A DNA stretch of 58,422 nucleotides from positions 318 through 58,739 of the forward strand of contig DBQD01000072.1 of assembly GCA_002305715.1 (NCBI GenBank), read 5' to 3'. The notes beneath the pieces were generated by a model, which was not told the DNA's origin, did not search any database, and was given only the letters and a program-made list of their open reading frames with translations. This document shows, in pieces, positions 55,053-58,422 of this stretch. The stretch is from Proteiniphilum sp. UBA1403. Its GTDB lineage: Bacteria; Bacteroidota; Bacteroidia; Bacteroidales; Dysgonomonadaceae. The position numbers were made by a program, and so were the translations under genes. Position 1 is the stretch's first letter. Every line of letters starts with the position of its first letter.

Positions 55053-56027
55053 ATGAACAAATCACTGCTCTTCTCGATACTTTTTTTTGCGGCAAGTCTT
55101 GTAGCAACAACCCTGATGCTTACCTCTGCAAACAACTCAAAAAAAACCGAATCGCAAAAACCATTGGTTCTATCGATGACCGCTTCGGTTGAAGTGCCCG
55201 AAAGCATGTATTTTGCAGGGGAGAAAATCACATTTGATCGTTACGATAAGCATGAGCGAATGGATAGAGAATTGAATAGTTTCACCTACTTCCATTCCAC
55301 CACGTTGTTGCTTTTTAAACGAGCAAATCGCATTTTTCCGATTATAGAGCCCATCTTGAAACAACAAGGATTACCGGATGACCTGAAGTATCTGGCAGTG
55401 ATAGAAAGCAATCTAGACCCGCGAGCTATATCTTCTGCAAATGCGGTTGGGTTGTGGCAATTTTTGCAAAGTACGGGTAGACAGTATGGGCTGGAGGTAT
55501 CATCGGAAGTAGATGAACGGTACCATCTTGAGAAGTCGACGGTTGCAGCCTGCCGATTTTTGAAGGAAGCTTACAACAAATTTGGCTCATGGAGTGCTGC
55601 AGCAATGTCATACAATGGTGGACAAGCGCGCATTACAAAATCTCTTGCGGATCAACGAGCCGAAGAGGCACTTGATTTATGGCTTGTGGAAGAAACTACA
55701 CGTTATTACTATCGCATGTTAGCCATCAAACAGATTTTTGAACAGCCTCAGCAATATGGATTCATCCTCAAGCCTTCCGATCTCTATAAGCCCATGGAAT
55801 TTAAGGAAATGAATGTCACTACTTCTATTCCTGATTTAGCTTCATTTGCACAGGAAAACGGGATTACCTATGCCCAACTGAAAGATTTTAATTCTTGGTT
55901 GCGCAGTACCAAACTAACCAACACGTCTGGCAAAAGCTATACAATACTAATCCCCACAAAAGAAAGTTTATTTTACAACAAAAAGGATCGTTCCAAAGTA
56001 CATAATCAGGCATGGGTCGTAAAATAA
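55053..56027 (+). CDS. Lytic transglycosylase, Slt/MltD-like, with LysM-like C-terminus
   Basis: Cleaves peptidoglycan glycan strands to give 1,6-anhydro-muramyl ends during wall growth or remodelling. The 324-residue protein has an N-terminal hydrophobic signal or anchor (LLFSILFFAASLVATTLMLTSA). The goose-lysozyme-like SLT domain covers about residues 95-235: LKYLAVIESNLDPRAISSANAVGLWQF with catalytic E118, then STGRQYGLEVSSEVDERYHLEKSTVAA and AAAMSYNGGQARI. Residues about 268-312 (IPDLASFAQENGITYAQLKDFNSWL) resemble a LysM-type binding module. It lies 32 bases before uvrA in the same direction, likely one transcript. Confidence 0.9.
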   Translation: MNKSLLFSILFFAASLVATTLMLTSANNSKKTESQKPLVLSMTASVEVPESMYFAGEKITFDRYDKHERMDRELNSFTYFHSTTLLLFKRANRIFPIIEPILKQQGLPDDLKYLAVIESNLDPRAISSANAVGLWQFLQSTGRQYGLEVSSEVDERYHLEKSTVAACRFLKEAYNKFGSWSAAAMSYNGGQARITKSLADQRAEEALDLWLVEETTRYYYRMLAIKQIFEQPQQYGFILKPSDLYKPMEFKEMNVTTSIPDLASFAQENGITYAQLKDFNSWLRSTKLTNTSGKSYTILIPTKESLFYNKKDRSKVHNQAWVVK

Positions 56028-56059
56028 ACATTTAGGTTCTTTGATCGTTAATACAAACT

Positions 56060-58422
56060 ATGGCTTCCGAAACAGAACAAATATACGTGCAGGGTGCCCG
56101 TGTGCACAACCTGAAAAATATTGACGTGACCATTCCGCGAGACGCACTTACTGTGGTGACAGGACTTAGCGGAAGTGGCAAGTCGTCACTCGCTTTCGAC
56201 ACTATTTTCGCTGAAGGACAACGGCGCTACATTGAAACTTTCTCTGCATATGCCCGTGGATTTTTAGGAAAAATGGAGCGCCCCGATGTGGACAAGATTA
56301 CCGGACTCAGTCCTGTAATTTCCATCGAGCAGAAGACAACAAATAAGAATCCCCGCTCCACCGTTGGCACTACAACCGAGATATATGATTTCCTGCGACT
56401 CCTATATGCACGTGCGGGAGAGGCATACTCATACATCACTGGCGAGAAAATGGTAAAATACAGCGATGAGCAGATATTAGAGTTGATTCTAGAGAAATAT
56501 ATCGGGAAGAAAATCTACATCCTCTCTCCTGTTGTACGAAACAGAAAGGGACATTACAAAGAACTATTTGAACAGATCCGTAAAAAAGGATATCTAAATG
56601 TGCGTGTTGATGGTGAGATTAGGGAGATCATCCCGGGTATGCGGGTTGACCGATATAAAAATCACAGTATCGAGATATTAATCGACAAACTAGTCGTATC
56701 CAACAAGTTTGAAGATAAGCTAAAGAGCAGTATACGAACTGCTATGAAACAGGGGCAGGGTCTTATTCTTGTTCAAGATGTGGAAGCGGATGAGGTGCGG
56801 CATTACAGTCGTAGCTTGATGTGCCCCACCACAGGCCTCTCATACAGTGAGCCGGCACCGCACAATTTTTCATTCAACTCACCCCATGGTGCCTGTCCCA
56901 CCTGTAAGGGTATAGGGTCCATCGACCAGGTTGATATTGAGAAGATCATCCCTAATCCCGAATTGAGTATTGCTGCTGGCGGTATAGCTCCATTAGGAAA
57001 AGAAAAAAGCAACCTTCTTTTCTGGCAGATTACAGCCATTTGTGAGAAGTACGATGTTACACTAAAAACACCTCTGAAAGATATACCGAATGAGGCGATA
57101 GATGAAATCATGTATGGCACCAATGAGCGACTTAAGATTAAGAATGAGTCGCTGGGAAACTCCAACTACATGGTAACTTACGAAGGGGTGGCCAAGTATA
57201 TAGAGATGCAGCAGGAAGAGGAAGCCTCTGCAACAGCTCAAAAATGGGCCGGGCAGTTTATCACTACCACAGTATGTCCCGATTGTAAAGGACAACGACT
57301 GAACAAAGAGGCCTTACACTTCAGGATCAACGATAAAAATATTGCAGAGCTATCCTCAATGGATATTGAAGCACTGTACAACTGGTTCAACAATTTAGGA
57401 TCAAGAATTTCTGAAAAACAGCGACTTGTTGTTGATGAGATCCGGAAGGAGATACTCTCTCGACTTCAGTTTCTTTTGGATGTTGGACTGGGATACCTGT
57501 CACTATCTCGCACTTCTGCTTCACTTTCTGGTGGTGAAAGTCAGCGTATCAGGCTGGCCACACAAATAGGATCGCAATTGGTAAACGTACTTTATATTTT
57601 GGATGAGCCCAGTATTGGTCTGCATCAACGTGACAACCATCGATTGATTGAATCATTGAAGAAATTGCGTGACTCTGGCAACTCGGTGGTTGTAGTGGAG
57701 CACGACAAAGATATGATGCTAGCTTCAGATTATATCGTAGACATGGGGCCTTTTGCCGGACGTAAGGGAGGAGAGGTTGTGTTTGAGGGAATTCCGTCTG
57801 AGATGCTGAAGAAAAATACCCTCACCTCCAATTATCTCAATGGTAAACTGCAAATAACCATACCAGAAAAAAGAAGAAGAGGGAATGGTAAACAGCTCGT
57901 CATTGAAGGAGCAACAGGCAACAACTTGAAGAATGTTTCGGCAACCTTTCCGCTGGGTAGCTTTATTTGTGTTACAGGTGTGTCGGGCAGTGGCAAGTCG
58001 ACTCTAATTAATGAAACATTGCTACCAATTCTGAGTCAGAAGTTTTACCGATCGCTCAAAGATCCGCTGCCATATTCTTCCATAAAAGGAATCGAGCATC
58101 TCGATAAAGTAGTAAGTGTGGATCAGTTGCCAATTGGTCGCACTCCTCGTTCCAATCCAGCTACCTACACCGGTGTATTTTCAGATATACGTAACCTCTT
58201 TGCAGAAATGCCCGAAGCGAAGATTCGCGCTTACAAACCGGGACGGTTTTCATTCAATGTGAAGGGGGGGCGATGTGAACAATGTAGTGGTAATGGCTAT
58301 AAAACGGTTGAGATGAATTTTCTACCAGATGTGATGGTCCCCTGTGAAGTATGTCACGGAAAACGATACAATCGTGAAACACTTGAAGTGCGTTTCAAAG
58401 GGAAGTCCATTGCCGATGTACT
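56060..58422 (+). CDS. uvrA: Excinuclease ABC subunit A, 3' end outside window
   Basis: Damage-recognition ATPase of nucleotide excision repair. The frame is open to the window end (787 codons seen; the full protein is usually about 940). Start: ATG at 56060, MASETEQIYVQGARVHNLKN. First ATPase half: Walker A VVTGLSGSGKSSLAFDTIFAEG, the UvrB-binding region, signature SLSGGESQRIRLATQIGS and Walker B LYILDEPSIGLHQRDNH. Second half: Walker A CVTGVSGSGKSTLINETLL and a complete zinc finger (CEQCSGNGY ... CEVCHGKRY). The first zinc site is incomplete: CPTTG replaces CPxC, while GACPTCKG is intact. The rest of the gene must be read from the adjoining sequence. Confidence 0.95.
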   Translation, partial: MASETEQIYVQGARVHNLKNIDVTIPRDALTVVTGLSGSGKSSLAFDTIFAEGQRRYIETFSAYARGFLGKMERPDVDKITGLSPVISIEQKTTNKNPRSTVGTTTEIYDFLRLLYARAGEAYSYITGEKMVKYSDEQILELILEKYIGKKIYILSPVVRNRKGHYKELFEQIRKKGYLNVRVDGEIREIIPGMRVDRYKNHSIEILIDKLVVSNKFEDKLKSSIRTAMKQGQGLILVQDVEADEVRHYSRSLMCPTTGLSYSEPAPHNFSFNSPHGACPTCKGIGSIDQVDIEKIIPNPELSIAAGGIAPLGKEKSNLLFWQITAICEKYDVTLKTPLKDIPNEAIDEIMYGTNERLKIKNESLGNSNYMVTYEGVAKYIEMQQEEEASATAQKWAGQFITTTVCPDCKGQRLNKEALHFRINDKNIAELSSMDIEALYNWFNNLGSRISEKQRLVVDEIRKEILSRLQFLLDVGLGYLSLSRTSASLSGGESQRIRLATQIGSQLVNVLYILDEPSIGLHQRDNHRLIESLKKLRDSGNSVVVVEHDKDMMLASDYIVDMGPFAGRKGGEVVFEGIPSEMLKKNTLTSNYLNGKLQITIPEKRRRGNGKQLVIEGATGNNLKNVSATFPLGSFICVTGVSGSGKSTLINETLLPILSQKFYRSLKDPLPYSSIKGIEHLDKVVSVDQLPIGRTPRSNPATYTGVFSDIRNLFAEMPEAKIRAYKPGRFSFNVKGGRCEQCSGNGYKTVEMNFLPDVMVPCEVCHGKRYNRETLEVRFKGKSIADV

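Noticed and set aside
1..58422. CRISPR array, prophage, integrase or rRNA operon
   Set aside because: No regularly spaced repeats, phage structural genes, integrase motifs or rRNA sequence were seen on reading the window.

Overview
The window comes from a Bacteroidota genome, most likely a Bacteroidales and possibly a Dysgonomonadaceae/Porphyromonadaceae-type anaerobe. The evidence is Bacteroidota-style promoter boxes (TAnnTTTG), a single-chain pyruvate:ferredoxin oxidoreductase, a TonB receptor with a carboxypeptidase-regulatory domain, acidic-tailed lipoproteins, gingipain-like proteins, and the gene order aroQ-pyk-methyltransferase-rbfA-FtsX permease. The family assignment is inference; the phylum is well supported.

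Layout. 1-1.1 kb is AT-rich, gene-poor DNA with an ISL3-type transposase remnant. 1.2-8.3 kb holds small stand-alone genes: DUF2200, cyclophilin, a class C beta-lactamase-like hydrolase, DUF2024, a tandem AHSA1 protein, a membrane-embedded AraC regulator divergent from a small outer-membrane barrel, an esterase fragment and tRNA-Val(GAC). 8.4-17.8 kb is minus-strand housekeeping: ugd, an FtsX/LolE-type permease, rbfA, an O-methyltransferase, pyk, aroQ and nifJ. 18.1-22.1 kb has a fused trehalose-6-phosphate synthase/phosphatase convergent with a GH15 glycosidase. 22.3-30.7 kb carries asparaginase, OsmC, pgk, a CotH-type lipoprotein, pheT and a YebC family protein.

30.9-43.3 kb is the most interesting region: one tightly packed six-gene minus-strand operon. 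In transcription order it encodes a gingipain-like (C25) protein, a TonB-dependent receptor, a DUF4876-type lipoprotein, an outer-membrane barrel, and two more gingipain-like proteins. All three C25-like proteins keep the His and Cys of the catalytic dyad, end in HEAT-like repeats with a shared signature (LAEAxGW), and lack a visible type IX secretion C-terminal domain. This looks like a dedicated envelope protease/uptake system of unknown substrate.

43.6-58.4 kb contains tRNA-Glu(CTC), meaB, a DUF1573 protein, a giant alpha-2-macroglobulin-like protein without a thioester and with a TonB-plug-like motif, a small Ig-like lipoprotein, a receiver-domain/PEP-synthase-like hybrid protein, a lytic transglycosylase and the first 787 codons of uvrA, which runs off the window.

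The central-metabolism genes (pyk, pgk, nifJ, meaB) fit a fermentative anaerobe making acetate/propionate-type products. The envelope genes suggest a proteolytic or peptide-using lifestyle. All calls are by eye; no database search or structure prediction was run.
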